Assembly: GCA_948567375.1 (NCBI GenBank)
Contig: OX419760.1
Span: 64,290,911 to 64,354,910, forward strand
DNA: 64,000 nucleotides
From: Lunularia cruciata
Lineage: Eukaryota > Streptophyta > Marchantiopsida > Lunulariales > Lunulariaceae
Direction of reading: 5' to 3'
In this document: positions 1-12,989 of the stretch, in pieces
How positions within the stretch are numbered: the stretch's first letter is position 1
Layout: every line of letters starts with the position of its first letter
The notes under the pieces: generated by a model
Told to the model about the DNA's origin: nothing
The model's input: only the letters and a program-made list of their open reading frames with translations
The model's database searches: none
Program-made: the position numbers and the translations under genes

Positions 1-189
1 GGCAAACAATCTAGTAGTAGAGATCACAATGAATCCAGAATTTTGGCCAAGGAGTCTTGTTACAAAAACTAACTCACGGATTGTAGGAGCTCATTCATCC
101 AAAGGCATCACCAATACCTAGGAACTCACCTTTTGTGATGGTTAAGTTATGGATCCCAAATTCCATAGACATAAGAACCATCATCTTAG

Positions 190-1373
190 CAAAATATCAT
201 GATTTTGCCATTGCAATTCATGTTGGAGTGGATAAGACATTAGATGCAATCAAATGCCATTATTATGGCCCAAGATAAGAATCTATATGATATAATACAT
301 TCAAAGTTATCTACTCTATCAAAAAATAAAGCTTCTAATCAAGCTCCTATATGACTCCTCAATCCTTCTCTACTCCTCCGCAATGTTGGGAACTGGTAAG
401 TATGGATCTAGTTTGTGAATTGCGCAAGACCACTCAAGGTTTGACTCCATTGTAGTCTTTTTTAACTGACTAAGAAAAATGATTCATATGCATCCTACCA
501 CCAAGGATGTGACTGCTCCACAATTAGCTCAATTTTACATAAATGTAGTCTTTTCTCACTATAGCTTGTCTTAAGGGCTCATCACCAATAGAGGCACTCA
601 ATTGACTAGTTTGTTTTGGAGAACACTCTTTGGTATCTTCAAAACCAAATAGGCCATGTCTACAGTTTTCCATCCATAGACCAATGGACAAATAGAGTGG
701 ACTAGTTTCACTATTGAGAACATGATCTTGAGCTGCATCTTAGATGAGCAAGAGAGGTGGGATACCTTACTTCCATAAGTGGAATTTACTGAATGCATCC
801 ATATAGGTCAAACCATTTTTCCTTGTGTATGGAGACCATCCTTTCACACCTTCAAGCTTGATGAAGATCCACCTGGTGGCTCCTAAGCTTGAGTTGTCAA
901 CACTTTTGTTTCTAGAATCCAACAAGGTGTAGAAAATGCCAAGCACATGTTGCAAATCACCCAAAATCAATAGAAATAATATGCATATGCACATCATTGG
1001 AACATGGATTTCAATGTTGGGGATGAAGTCTCATTGTCCACAACTAACCTCATGTTAGATGGCCCTCATTAGCTCAAATCTCATTTTATTGAGCCTTTTC
1101 CTATCTTTTGGCAAATTAGCACAATGGCCTATCACCTTGAGCTACCACCACACATGAAGATCCATCTCGTTTCCCATGTTTCCTTGCTACATAGATATGC
1201 ATCCCAACCACCCCACTTTCCTTCCATACAACACTCATTGATGGCACAAAGAAATATGAAGTCGAGCGTATTCTCCAAAAATGCATCTGTGGTATCCACC
1301 GTCTGCATGTGGAATATCTTGTACATTGGAAAGAGTATCCATTATATGAGGCAACATAGGAGCCCTTAGCCAA
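190..1373 (+). pseudogene. Ty3/gypsy integrase region, decayed
   Basis: This is the integrase end of a Ty3/gypsy retrotransposon, the enzyme that inserts element cDNA into the host genome. Translating across frames shows the zinc-binding N-terminal part near 190-290 (KYHDFAIAIHVGVDKTLDAI). The catalytic core follows: a VSMDLVCELRKTTQG block near 390-450, a TNRGTQLTSLFWRTLF block near 585-635 and a FHP-TNGQIEW block near 670-700. The C-terminal part, near 1120-1330, resembles the chromodomain-side tail (VSHVSLLHRY). Several in-frame stops, for example between FHP and TNGQ, make it inactive. The family is clear from the order of motifs. The upstream gag, protease and reverse transcriptase lie outside the window. 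Many stops are CAG/CAA-to-TAG/TAA changes, as expected for long-methylated DNA. Confidence 0.85.
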
Positions 1374-1444
1374 CTTGACCCATTCATTTGTGTTAGTGCA
1401 ATATTTTGAGGAACAACTTCACAATAAAGACATTATGTCTTCTT

Positions 1445-2264
1445 AAAAGGAGAGAGGTTTGTCATACCATTAGCTAGACATATTATCTAGAGATAAAATT
1501 GTTCTTAGTAACATCTAGAATGATGTTAAATATGATGGACTAAGTAGATTAGATAGAGGTGTCACCAAAATAATACTTCTACTAATAGGGTGGAAGCCAA
1601 AAACACCTTGAAAAGTTGAGAGCCAATTTCAAAAGCCTCAACGGAGGAATTAGGCCTTGAAAATGTGAAGAGTTGTCCACTCAAAAGAAAAGGCTATTCT
1701 TCTTTCCATACTCCCTTCTTTGTCTTATCAAGAGCTCTCCAATGGTACCTCATTCATGCAATTATTAGCTTCCTGTGGTAAGAGTCCCTAAAGATTCCCT
1801 CCAATCAAACTTACTTGACCAACCAAACATGACAAGAACCAACATGCCACCATCCATGCAACTAATCTAAGGGTGGAGCTTGCTGATATATCACCAATCC
1901 ATGTATCTGATCCAAGGATGGAGCTTTCTTTGAGAGAAGTATCTTTGCTATATAATAAAGACAAGGTGCTCCTTTGGTGCATCAAAGTATTGAGCGTGAA
2001 GCTTTATGTTTTTTCTCTTGTGTTTCTCTTGAGGATTCTTCTATCATCACAACACTATAGGTTATGAGACACTCTAGTTGTAACTCAATGTTTTTCTATC
2101 ATAGCAACAAATACTATAAAGAAAACTCATTCCCTCTATTGATGTAATGAGTATTGAATCCTATTCCAATTCATGAACCTATATTATATGTAAATTGATG
2201 CTCCTTTTTCTAATCATTGCATTCTTGTCTAGATCTTAAAGTGTCATATGCATTGCCCATAACA
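1445..2264 (+). mobile_element. Probable polypurine tract and 3' LTR of the gypsy element
   Basis: A purine run at 1445-1457 (AAAAGGAGAGAGG) lies just downstream of the integrase, where the polypurine tract that primes plus-strand DNA synthesis is expected. The sequence after it begins TGTCAT at 1460 and can be closed at ATAACA near 2264, giving an LTR of about 800 bases with TG...CA ends. A TATA-like box (CTATATAATAAAG, about 1948-1960) sits inside, as in an LTR promoter. The partner 5' LTR is outside the window, so both boundaries are inferred. Confidence 0.45.
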
Positions 2265-2572
2265 TTTCCTTTTGTTGCATTCTTGTCTAGATAAATTTCT
2301 AATGATGTAAGGCAAGTCTTAATTTGACTACTACAACTCCTTTGGCACAAACTCAAACATGGTTAGATTCTTTTGTAGCTTCAACCCTAATTTTGAAATC
2401 TCTAATTCAGACTTTGCTCCCAATTCTTGATAAGTTTTCTTTAAATTTTTAGCCCAAAAGTACAAATTATCCTCATAAACACTCCAACAACCTAAAATCT
2501 TCAATCATGATCACAATTGGAAGAATTGGCATTTAAATTTCTGTTAAGGTAGAAAAACTCCATTGAGCTTAT

Positions 2573-3037
2573 GAAAATATTTTCAGTAAATTTTGTTACC
2601 TTAGTTCTCATATCTATCAACATTGAGCCAAATTTTTTATAGTAGTTGCTTATGCTCTTGTCTAAACCTCAATAAAGTTTGAAGGCTTAACTCAACTCCA
2701 ATTCTTAGATGTTGAAAGAATCAAACTACTTAAGATCTCTTTTCATTGTACCTTTAGCGTCTAACTTTACTATCAATTGGATTAATTGAATCACTCAAGA
2801 AAAATTGCAAACTTATAGGTCAACAAGTATAAAGTCCAGTATAAAGTCCAGTTCATGCAATTGTATTATGTTGTCTCTCTTTTTCTTGCTATGATATAAA
2901 AAATATTTTCATTAAATTTTGCTACCTTAGTTCTCATATCTATCAACATTGAGCCAAATATTTTATAGTAGTTGCTTATGCTCTTGTCTAAACCTCAATT
3001 AAGTTAAAGACTTAACTCAACTCCAATTCTTAGATGT
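2573..3037. repeat. Direct repeat pair, about 140 bases each
   Basis: The segments 2573-2712 and 2899-3037 are near copies. Both run from an AAATATTTTCA start through a shared 'ttctcatatctatcaacat' stretch to a shared CTTAGATGT end. The spacer of about 185 bases is unrelated. The pair is a local duplication within repeat DNA. No coding frame is shared. Confidence 0.8.
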
Positions 3038-3039
3038 GC

Positions 3040-4739
3040 ATCAATTCCCAAGCTGGGCTAACTTTTGAGCTCTACAGACCTAGGTTTACTTGATCCGAGA
3101 CCCTAAATTCCATATTTGAGGAATTCACATGAAACCTTTTCAAAGAGGTGCAAGAATTAACCAAAAACAATACTGAAGATTTCACGAGCTGATTTGAACC
3201 AAAACTTGAGAGTTGACCAAAATCCCAATCTTTTCACAATCTTCTTTCCCAGCACCTCGATCTCTAAAGCTCCAACTTCAATTGATCAGATTTAATTTGA
3301 GATTGAATCAACTATAGAATTCCTTGAGCTTAGTACTACCAACACTCTATTTAATTTCTAATCCCACCAACAAATCATGGAAAAATTATAATAAACTCCC
3401 AAAATTCTCTAATTTGTACGCTAGTGTATGAATTTGATCCTCCTTGCTCCAATTGAGTGTACCCCCTTAGAATCTTATTAAAACTCTTGGTTTCTATCTT
3501 GAAATAATAGCTTATGAGCTCATCTCTCCAAACATTTTCTTCCCTCTCCCTTGAGCGTCACTCCCAAACTCCATCAATCCTCAAAAACCTTGAGACTTCC
3601 TTGTTGGGACCCAATCCTTTGTAATTTTGTCACTTAGCTTGTTCTTTTTGACAAATGGATCTCACAACTCCTCCTTGAAGCCCATGAACAAGATTAAGCT
3701 ATTCTCTTTCAATAGTAGTTTTTCAAGTCCAAGACTTGCTTATAGTATGCATAAAAGGAAAAATTGGATCCGCGCCTCCTATCACCAACTCGATGAATGC
3801 CATCCCAAATTACACTACCATCATGGTGTTGAGCATGATGTAGAATCTACAGCCTATAAGAAAAGGATTTGTGAATGGTAGATTAAGAGCATGAGACATG
3901 TCCTACTCAAGTACTTCCTTTGATGATCTAGCGCCATTGTTATGCTACAACTCTCACTCTCCACATCCTCCTCCAACTTGAGACTCTCAAACCTAAAAAT
4001 ACATATCTTTCTATCAAATCTTCACCACCTATAAACATCAAAGCCTTCAAAGAGTTCAAGACATACTTTGTGTGGCCAATTATATACATGTACATAGATT
4101 TCTTGCAATAGACTTATTGTGGGATTCATCATGCAATCTATTCCAATAATGTGGCAATAACTATACTAAACTCCTTTTTCACTATTTACACAAGCCACAA
4201 CACAAAATTGTGCCCTTAAAAATTTCTAATAGTTTGGGGAAGCACTAATTTCCATTTCTATAGGCCCATTATGGGGACTTTGCCCAAAGATCACTACAAG
4301 ATCTTTTGCACATAGTTGGTTCTAAAAATTTCTTCCAATAGTCTGAGATGGGATTTTCATGGACTTTTATACCTTGTAGCATCATGTACCCTTGCCTATG
4401 GGATTGGATTAACCAACCAACATGTACCAACCCTTGGTGGAAATTTCTAGCTAAGCTCACAACGTGTTGAAATTCCGGCGGTACTTCTGAATGAGTGCTA
4501 GTGGGATACTTGACACTTGGGCCTTTAAGCGCTTGACTTGTTAGAACTTCAAGAGCTTATCTTCCTACTAGCACTTGTTTTTATCTTACATCCCTATGAG
4601 TTCTTCTCATCCCATCTTCTATAACACCACACAAAGTGCCACCTCTATTTGGGCAATTCCATTAGTAACTACTGATCTCCATGGCATTTCTCTAGCACTA
4701 AAGCATAATTTGATCAACAAAAGAAAATTTTGAAGAAAT
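3040..4739. other. AT-rich repeat-derived DNA, no gene seen
   Basis: No reading frame longer than about 85 codons and no recognisable protein motif. Composition matches the flanking decayed element DNA. Confidence 0.6.
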
Positions 4740-5240
4740 GGAAGCACCAAAATAACACTTCAATTGTAGCAACATGGAGCAAGTATGAGGATGAAATCAG
4801 GAAGCAACATGAGCAAGGAAACATGAGCATTTTCTAGCTCAAGCAAAATCAAAAGCAGCAAAAGTTTGAAGAACAACTAAGAGCTCAAGAGGAAGTAGCT
4901 AGCATCCAAAGCAAATTGGATATAGCTAATGTGAATGTAGGAATAGTGAAAGGATAGTACATTGGAGCAAGTATGAAGAAGAAATCAGGAAGCTGTAAAG
5001 AGAGATGAATTTTCTCTAGCTAGAGTAGAACCAAAAGCAACAAAAGTTTGAAGAAAAATTGAGAGCTCAAATGAAGAAGTAGCTAGCATCCAAAGCAAAT
5101 AGGATACAACTAATGTGAATGCGGGAATGATTGAAGTATATATGTGTGTTTCAATTCAAAAGGCTGCAAGATGAATTGAAGAAGAAAGAAGAGTAGAATG
5201 AGGCTGACCAAGGCTAGAGGAGGAGTTAGTAGTCAAAGTA
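4740..5240 (+). pseudogene. Coiled-coil retroelement ORF fragment with internal duplication
   Basis: Two consecutive copies of about 180 bases (about 4778-4959 and 4964-5137) encode the same charged helix-rich peptide, seen as NQKQQKFEE-LRAQ followed by VASIQSKLD in the first copy. Stops interrupt both copies. The composition (Lys, Glu, Gln heptads) and the style of sequence match the longer coiled-coil reading frame on the minus strand at 53-56 kb, so I read this as a remnant of the same or a related family. The assignment to that family is inferred. Confidence 0.5.
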
Positions 5241-5639
5241 TAGGCAACTTGTGCTAGCCTAAAAGAGGAGAAGACAAAGATCCTCCAACAAATAGAGGAG
5301 GTAAGAGATTAATTGGTGGGCCTTGTGGAGAAGATAATCCAAGTCAAGCCACACTAAACCAAGCTCCAAAGGTAGTTCTTTGTAGTGGGATAGCCAAAGA
5401 CCTTTGTTGTTAAAGACCTTCAAGTTGTTTGTTGAATATAGCCAAAGGCATAGTAAGTGTAGATATTTTAAATATAAAAGATATATGTAATGAAAGACAC
5501 TTTTGATGTGGAATAGACCTTTGGCTTGGAGCATCTTTGTAGGAGTAGGAAATTTTTGTAGCCAAAGACCTTTAAGGTCATAAGCTTGAAGATGCACAAA
5601 TAATACAAGGGTTCTCTGATACATTCCTTTAGATGTGGA

Positions 5640-8600
5640 AGAAGCCTAATGAATCCACATTAAGTAAGATAAGATAAGGAGTTAAGATTAGTCATAGATG
5701 ATGTAGATGTCATAGAAGATTTCTAGTATTCCATTTAGTCATGGATCTCTTTGGTGAGAAATAGGCAATTGTATATAGCACATTTGCATAATGTGTTTCA
5801 AGTTCACTTTTTGGTATTTAGACAAAATTAGCAAAAGGGACTTTCTAAACTCTCTATCACTTGATGCACCAATTTAATATTGACTGGATGACTTTTTTGA
5901 GTAATGGTGCAGAACATCAAAGTAGGAAAAAATTTCACTTATCTGAGATGTTTGAAGCAAGGTAGTGTATGCAAGGGTTTTGGATTAATTGGAGTGTTGA
6001 AAGTACCACAAAAAAGGCAAGTCATATAATCAATACAAAGACTCCTCAAGAGGCCCACCTTTAGAGCCTTGCTTTTGGCAAATTGGATAGCCTTTGGAGT
6101 GGTAATCTTTAGTGTGAAGTGAGATATTACTTTCATGAATAATTTGGAATAGATTTGAAGTTAAAGTGATTTTTGTTTTACCTTTTTGTATTGCACTAGA
6201 GGTGATTATGCTTCCTTTCTTGGGAGAAGTTTTTCCCAAGAGGTAAATTATGCATAATAAAGATGGAATGGATATGAAACTTATCTTCATTATAGCTAAT
6301 GTTGACCCATTTCCTTGAGTGAATGATATGTTCTTACCATTTTTATTATTAGTACTTAGACATTCAGCTATTATAATTTCCAAAGTTGATTTTGGGTCTC
6401 AAACCAACCTTGGAGATATAAGATCTTATATGGTCTTGGATAACTTGAGACCCCACTCTTTTTTTTTCAAAATTATACCCTAATCCAAACAGTAAAACCC
6501 AAGTGATCTTATTTATATGAGTTTAGATCAAAATTTGTACTGTTGGAAAGAGGTTCAAAAAGCACTTACTTTTGGAATCATGATCTCAGTTTTTGATACT
6601 ACACATGCTTGTGCATCAACATTTAGTCATGGGAACTCAATTCTCAATTTTGAGGCATTAAAATAAGTTTGTGCACCAACTCACAAAATGCTCTCTCTAC
6701 TTGTATGTTGTAGTGATCTTGATCTTATTAGAAGCTTCTGAAGATAAATTTAATATTGCTAGAAAATTCATCCCAATCACACATTTACTTTAGGATACAC
6801 ATCTCCAAATGTGAGCTCACCTCCCCAACTTAAGGAGTTTCTTATTTGGCTAATTGGTGCCAATTGCCATAACTCTTGGTTATGCAAAAACTTTTGACAC
6901 TTATTCTTGTTAAACCATCTTGATAAGGCTTTCTTACAAAAGAAAGATAATGGAAAACTCCTTTTTACCCAAGGAAAGATTTCCACAAGATATAAAGACC
7001 ATTGCGTTTTATGTCTTACTTGAGATATGTTATCCAAAATGAGCCCTGAGACTCCAACCCGCCAGTTTCCATCTCAAATTGACTAGTATCAATTTTCCAA
7101 GGTCTTTTTTTATGCAAATAATATGTTGTGGCTACAAAATAAAGCTATGTCTCCCCTTTTCAAGTCTTTTTATAATGACTTGAGTGCCTTCGTAATGGAA
7201 TGAGATTTTAAAGATGGAATGAGATTTTCAAAAGGTGATGACTTAAGGTACCAAGTTCAGGACTTGAGTGTATCCAGTCATACCTTTAGAGAGTGCAGTG
7301 CAAGACCAAATCTAAACATAAAGGTATGCATGGTGTTAGGCATAGTATGATATTCCGTGATGGGCAAGTGAAACTACCAAAGTTCCTTAACTTTCTAAGC
7401 TTATACTATTGCTAACTAAGAGGGTTACATGATTATAGATGTTTAAAGAACAAGATCAAGATCAAGAGGGAAGTTCTAGCTAGCTTATTATTAGATATTT
7501 AAGATCCATGTATAAGTTTTAACTACAAGGATATTCAAGAGAAATGTTTAAGTTCTTCCTTTGTCCAACCATTTTTTAACAAAATAAGTCTTTAAGTAAA
7601 CTTCCAATTCCTCTAAAAATAAGAAGGTCCATCTTCCTACCTTGGTATAAGAACCTAAACCATGGACTTGAAATTTTACAAAGAATGATTATGGTAAAAT
7701 ATAAATTTTGAATTGTTGTGAAATATGAGCTTTAAAGTCACTTAATAAACTCTTTTTCAGAAATATAGACATAATATAAGAAAAACTATGTAGTTGATGT
7801 ATCAATTCAATCTATTATTGGTTATCAATATATTCATAATTCAAGAAAAATGTTAATCCTAAGTTGATACAGACCACTTTGTTTGGATTGAACCTAACTT
7901 CTAAAACACTTCTATTAGCTACAACCTTTCCATTGTAAACAGATGATTATGTAATTGATATTGTATATAAAGAGAAGCCTATCCACAAGGCCACTAAAAG
8001 CAATGAATTATTCAACCAATTATAACTACCATTTGTATGCTGCCTATAAGCATTACCATATATGCAACACAAATCAAGCCTTTAATGACTTAACTAATTC
8101 CTATTACTCAAATATATTCAAATTTTGTAATAGAGTCAAAAATGGCACATCTAACTAAGCATCCTACACATGGATGTCTATGGAGCTCTTGAATGAATCC
8201 ACACTAGAAAAAATGTGAACCAAGCAGTGAGCATCCACAACCTCCTTTTAGGATGCACCAATGTGAATTGTCTTTGTTTGGAAGATCCTTTGAGAAGTAA
8301 TCATGAAGAGAACCCTTAGGAAGGTTTGTTGGGATGAGCTTTTGGGGTGGATCCTCAAGAAAGCCCTTTTGAAGGAGCCTTGAGAACTTCCTTTACAAGA
8401 ATCATTTGATAGTAGATGGTAGATTCTAATGCATCAATGTTGGCAAAGTCATACAAGAACTTGCTTGTTGGCTCCAAAAAAGAACATCATGCCAATTAAA
8501 TTATGCTAGCAAACACAATTGATATTTAAGTTGCTCCTAAGAAGATCTAATAAGATCTACTTTAATTTACTTAAAGATATTAGCTTTCTTGCATAGGTCT

Positions 8601-10470
8601 TTGTTTGCTAAAAAAAGAAAACATAAACTTAAAAAAGAAAGTTAGAGTTTACAACAACTAATCATTGAAGTTAATATAGTATATTTTGGTGTAATTTTAG
8701 AACTAGTTTTCATAATCTAAAAATCTGTTTATATGGTTCAGGAATCTATTAGTGTGGTATTTCTATCCCTAATGAGCAAAAGATGTTTGCAAATGCTTTA
8801 TTTGAACCTATAATCCCTGAGTTATTCATAAGTTCCCTCTTAAACTAGCTATGCAAGCTTATGTGTAAGGATTCAAATAGTAAAGTACTATAGAGGTATT
8901 TCAATCCCTATTGTACCTAATTGGTGGTTATTGGTCTTGAAGATATGACTTGAGATTTGCTCTATAATAATGATGAACTTTTTTTTTTACCATGGGAGTG
9001 TGAACTGCTCACATTTCCAAGATGGTGTTTATTATTTGTCTTCCATTGAGATCAAATGCCTTACTAAGCTTGTCTCTTTTTGCTTGATTATTATTAATTT
9101 CCCTTGTGCAAGGATGGAATGTGGAATAATGCATTTACAAGCATAATGCAATACATCAATAAGAAAAAGGTCAATCTTGTGTCAGGATATGGTTCACAAA
9201 TAAACAAATGCAAAGGAAGGAAATTATCATAATATAGTTCTTTACAATTGCATATTTAACCTCTTGTGCAGAAACCAATTCTAGAAGAAGGTAATATCAC
9301 CAATAAAGATGCACTACAGGAAGATACAAAGAAAAGTCGCAATCATACAAAAAATTAAGTCAAAATAAAATCCAAAAATTGATATTTTAGTACACTATGA
9401 GTGTGCTACTTCCATACAAAAATTGTCTCAAAGAATTGGATTCTATCCTTCCCAAAAGGTATGCATTCCTCCAAAAAATCTACTCTAGAGTGACAAGTCT
9501 TCATCTTTGATTTTTTTTGAGTACTATCAATGCTACAACTTCCGTCAAAGAATTGCTTCTAGATGATTGTAATAACATCAAGGATTAGATAAACATGGCA
9601 TCTTAAAACATTTACTATAAAGATTCATCAACAAAACAAAAGTGAAAAAATTGACTATACATTGAAGAATTAAGCATAATGATACAGAGATTTTGCTCTA
9701 TCACTATTGAATGAAAATCAATTTGGATGCAGTACTTTAGTAGCTTAGTGACACAAATAAGTTATAAAAGCTAAAAATTGTCTAACTTCTAACTCTTATC
9801 AATTACAAAGATAATTTCCCGCTTAGCTTCCACTTAGAAAATGTAATTGCTCTAACTTCTCATCTTCCTTTGTTATAGATATTTTTCTCTACTTCCCTAA
9901 ATCCTAAAACTTAGTCTATTTAACACTAAAATTTACAATTGCTTGCTAAAAATCCTTAGGTGACTACTTCCCAATTTTGTGTGTTCCTTTTTCTATTATG
10001 CTTTCATTCCTTCAATCTGAATTGGTTTAATTCAAGAAGCAAGAAAATTGACTCCATAGTCATGCACTTCTCCTTATATCTCTCTATATCCATCCTTAAC
10101 TTGACAATCTTGTGGTTCATTTTATGATTTTTTTGTTATGCAACTTTTGCTTCAATATATTTGCTAGTTGGAGTGTACTAAATTTTTTTTGCAGATGTTG
10201 CAGTTGCTATGTGTGAGAACTCACCATTGCCACTTTCAATCCTATGTCTTTCTTTAATCTGTGATTTGTGTGCATCAACTTGTTCACCCATTGATGTTCT
10301 TTGTAATACAATTTCATGCTCCCTCTTTGTGATATCCAACTTTGCCATTGTATCTTGCTCATTTACATGCATCTTATTAGAAAGCTTTGTGTAATCCTTC
10401 AAGCCTAGCCACATCTCTTGGTATGCAAGCAAAAGTGTTTATAGATATTTGAAGAGAAGGTACAATATAT
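5640..10470. other. Gene-poor AT-rich stretch
   Basis: Both strands were scanned. Only short frames with no recognised motif were found. CpG is scarce, as in the rest of the old repeat fraction. Nothing here can be supported as a gene. Confidence 0.6.
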
Positions 10471-11099
10471 CCTCAAAAAACAAATCTAGATCCATCATGT
10501 CTACTCCTTGTTCTTCATTCAAAATGAGTCCTCTGGGTTGTTGTCTTTGGATAACAAAGATTCAGTCATTTGGCTTTCCACACTCATCCTTCATTCCTCC
10601 AAAACACATTCTTAAATGATTACCATCCCTCTTACCTTTTTCTTCTTCCTCTTGAGTTAGCAATCACTCAACTCCTTCTAGACTCTCCTAGAAGAAGATG
10701 ATTTGCATTTTTATATCAACCCAAAGAAAGCTACCTTGGGTCAGTAATTGCCAATACTTGGATCGGATCTGTCAGAGTTCAGCACGAAGTAGTGAAACTT
10801 TTGCCTTGGGGTGATTAACCCGATGCAAAGACAATGTAACAAATTTCCTTTGGGGTTGGAAATTCAAGATTGTGTTGCACACAAAAACAGCTAAGGCACA
10901 AGCGGGAAAAATTGACATTGACAAGAGAAGTGCATGCAAAAGGTGTGATTTCTTGGTAGACAAGCAGTCAAAGAATGACTGAGAAACATCAGATTATAAA
11001 GTCAGGTTTTGAATCAAGAAGGCAACAAATGACAAGTGAATTTCCTTTGCCTTTGCAAATTCATCCTAAGGGAGACCAGGGAGGAGGAGTGATAATGAG

Positions 11100-11420
11100 T
11101 GAAGTTTGGTGAATCTAGAGGGATTTAGAGCTGCACGCTCAAGGGACAAAAGAATTGTCTTGCAAAAGCATATCACAAAGGAGAGTAGAATGAAAGGAAT
11201 CAGGAAGTGCACTGCATTGGCAGTGACAAACCTAGTGATTAGGAGGTTATACATGATGGCTCACATCAAAGTTCTTAGTAAAATTTGTATTACTTTCCTT
11301 CCATGGAATTAGAACTTGAGCTTTCCCATTTTCATGGTAGAGATTGCGGCTAGTAAGTGTGTAGATGGGCCGGCAATGGTAAGAAAGAGAGGCAATCCGG
11401 CTAGTATAGGTATTCCATAT
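11100..11420 (+). pseudogene. Dispersed retroelement ORF fragment (IKVLSK family)
   Basis: The frame encodes IKVLSKICITFLPWN, a stop, then NLSFPIFMVEIAASKC and a KRGN block. The same peptide pattern appears on the minus strand at 56942-57136 as IKVLSKLWITFLAWN, NLSFPSF, EITANNC and KRGN. Two independent copies in opposite orientation with conserved protein sequence show a once-coding mobile family. The peptide itself matches no domain I can name. At 57 kb it lies upstream of the long coiled-coil region, so it is probably the N-terminal part of the same element protein. Confidence 0.6.
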
Positions 11421-12989
11421 GTGTTTGGAGAATTATCCATTCATTTTTTATTTCTTTGTAGAAGAGAAGTTTTGTTACTTGGGAGCAATTTAAGTCTTTA
11501 AGGTAACTTCATCCAAATCTAAGCACACTACAAAGACTCAACATGTGAGTCAAAGCTTAAGAAGGATAGCTAAAAGTAAAAGGATACTCCACTCTAAGGA
11601 CCCAAAGTAGAAAGCAAATTTTACAAAGGCATGTCAATTGCTCCAAAGACCAAAGAAATTCTACTCCAATGCCCAAAGTACAAATGCTTATCAATTGCTG
11701 CAAAGTCCAAAGTCCAAAGTTCAAAGATAAATACTTTGGGAAGATTACCATTGTTATTTACCAAAGATGCCAAACACGTGAGAAACCAATGTGCAGACAA
11801 CCAATTCATGAAATATCAAAGCCTTGTGCTATAAAATGGGTGTCCAGACCATAGAGGTTTTGTTGCTAGTTAGATTTAATCTTGAAAGATCTTGAGGAGG
11901 AATTAACTATAGAGAAGGGAGTAAACTTTGCAAGACCTTCAAGACTTGTGCACATTTCAGCCATTAGAGAAGCAAAAGGATCAACAACAATTGTATGGAC
12001 CTTTTGAGTGTTACATAGGAAGATCATTCACCAAGGGACAAGATTCTTAGACTAAAGAGACTTTATTAAGTTGGTGTGGCCCAGGCTTTATGGTAGCTCC
12101 CTTCCACCCTATATATTGAGTGTCCAAGGGGGGATAAGCATGTGGTGCAGCTGCCTTATCCTCCATTTGATAACAAGGGAGCTGCCTCCCTCGCAATACG
12201 GCCAAGTGATCAACTCAAAAAAGTCATCAACAAGTATATAGAATACACTCTTTCCAACTTTTACAAGAAAAAACTAAAGAAAATCAAGCTCTTTCTTGTA
12301 ATTAGAAGTCCAAAGAGGAGGTGGGAAGAGGTAGCAAATAGCAATGGAAAAAATAGTATAGAAAATTAGATAGAAAATTAGATAGAATAAAAATTAGAGT
12401 TATTGAATATCTCTAGTAGCTTAGAATTTACCATTGGTTCTTTTATTTGGAAGAGAATTTTGCAGTTAGGTCTCTTTGACTTGCCCTACAAGGCAATTAA
12501 TTCTATATTGTTGTTATTTAATTTTTCCATTTAGATTATTGATAATCATTAGGTAGTTTAATAATAATATAACCAATTGGAAGGAACTTGCTATTTGAGT
12601 TGTGTATCCAAAGCACTATGTATTCAGTTCATATAGAAGTTGACAAGTACAAGAGTGCAAGCTTGTTGATGCTACTTAAACTATTTATGAAGCTTCTTTC
12701 TCTTTATTTTATGCAAGTTCTAGTGAATCCTTATATTGGAGTTGTTGTTATTGTCCTTGGTGTTTGCATCAAGCTTTTGGAAGCAATGCCTTGATGGAAA
12801 TTTTGAGTGTTGTAGCATTGATTGTAGCCAAAGAATGTATATAAAAAGATTGAATCCTTGGATGAAGACCTCTTCGGAAGACATGTACCTTCAGTGAGGG
12901 GTAGAACATACATCTTTATAAAGATCATTGATGTTGTTCAAAAGAAATTATCTTCTTTAGACTAAATAATCATTGTTAGAATTTGAATG

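Noticed and set aside
5259-5624. 121-codon Leu/Tyr-rich frame on the minus strand
   Set aside because: Low-complexity composition caused by repeated AAAGACCTT-type sequence. No motif, and no promoter or splice signal.
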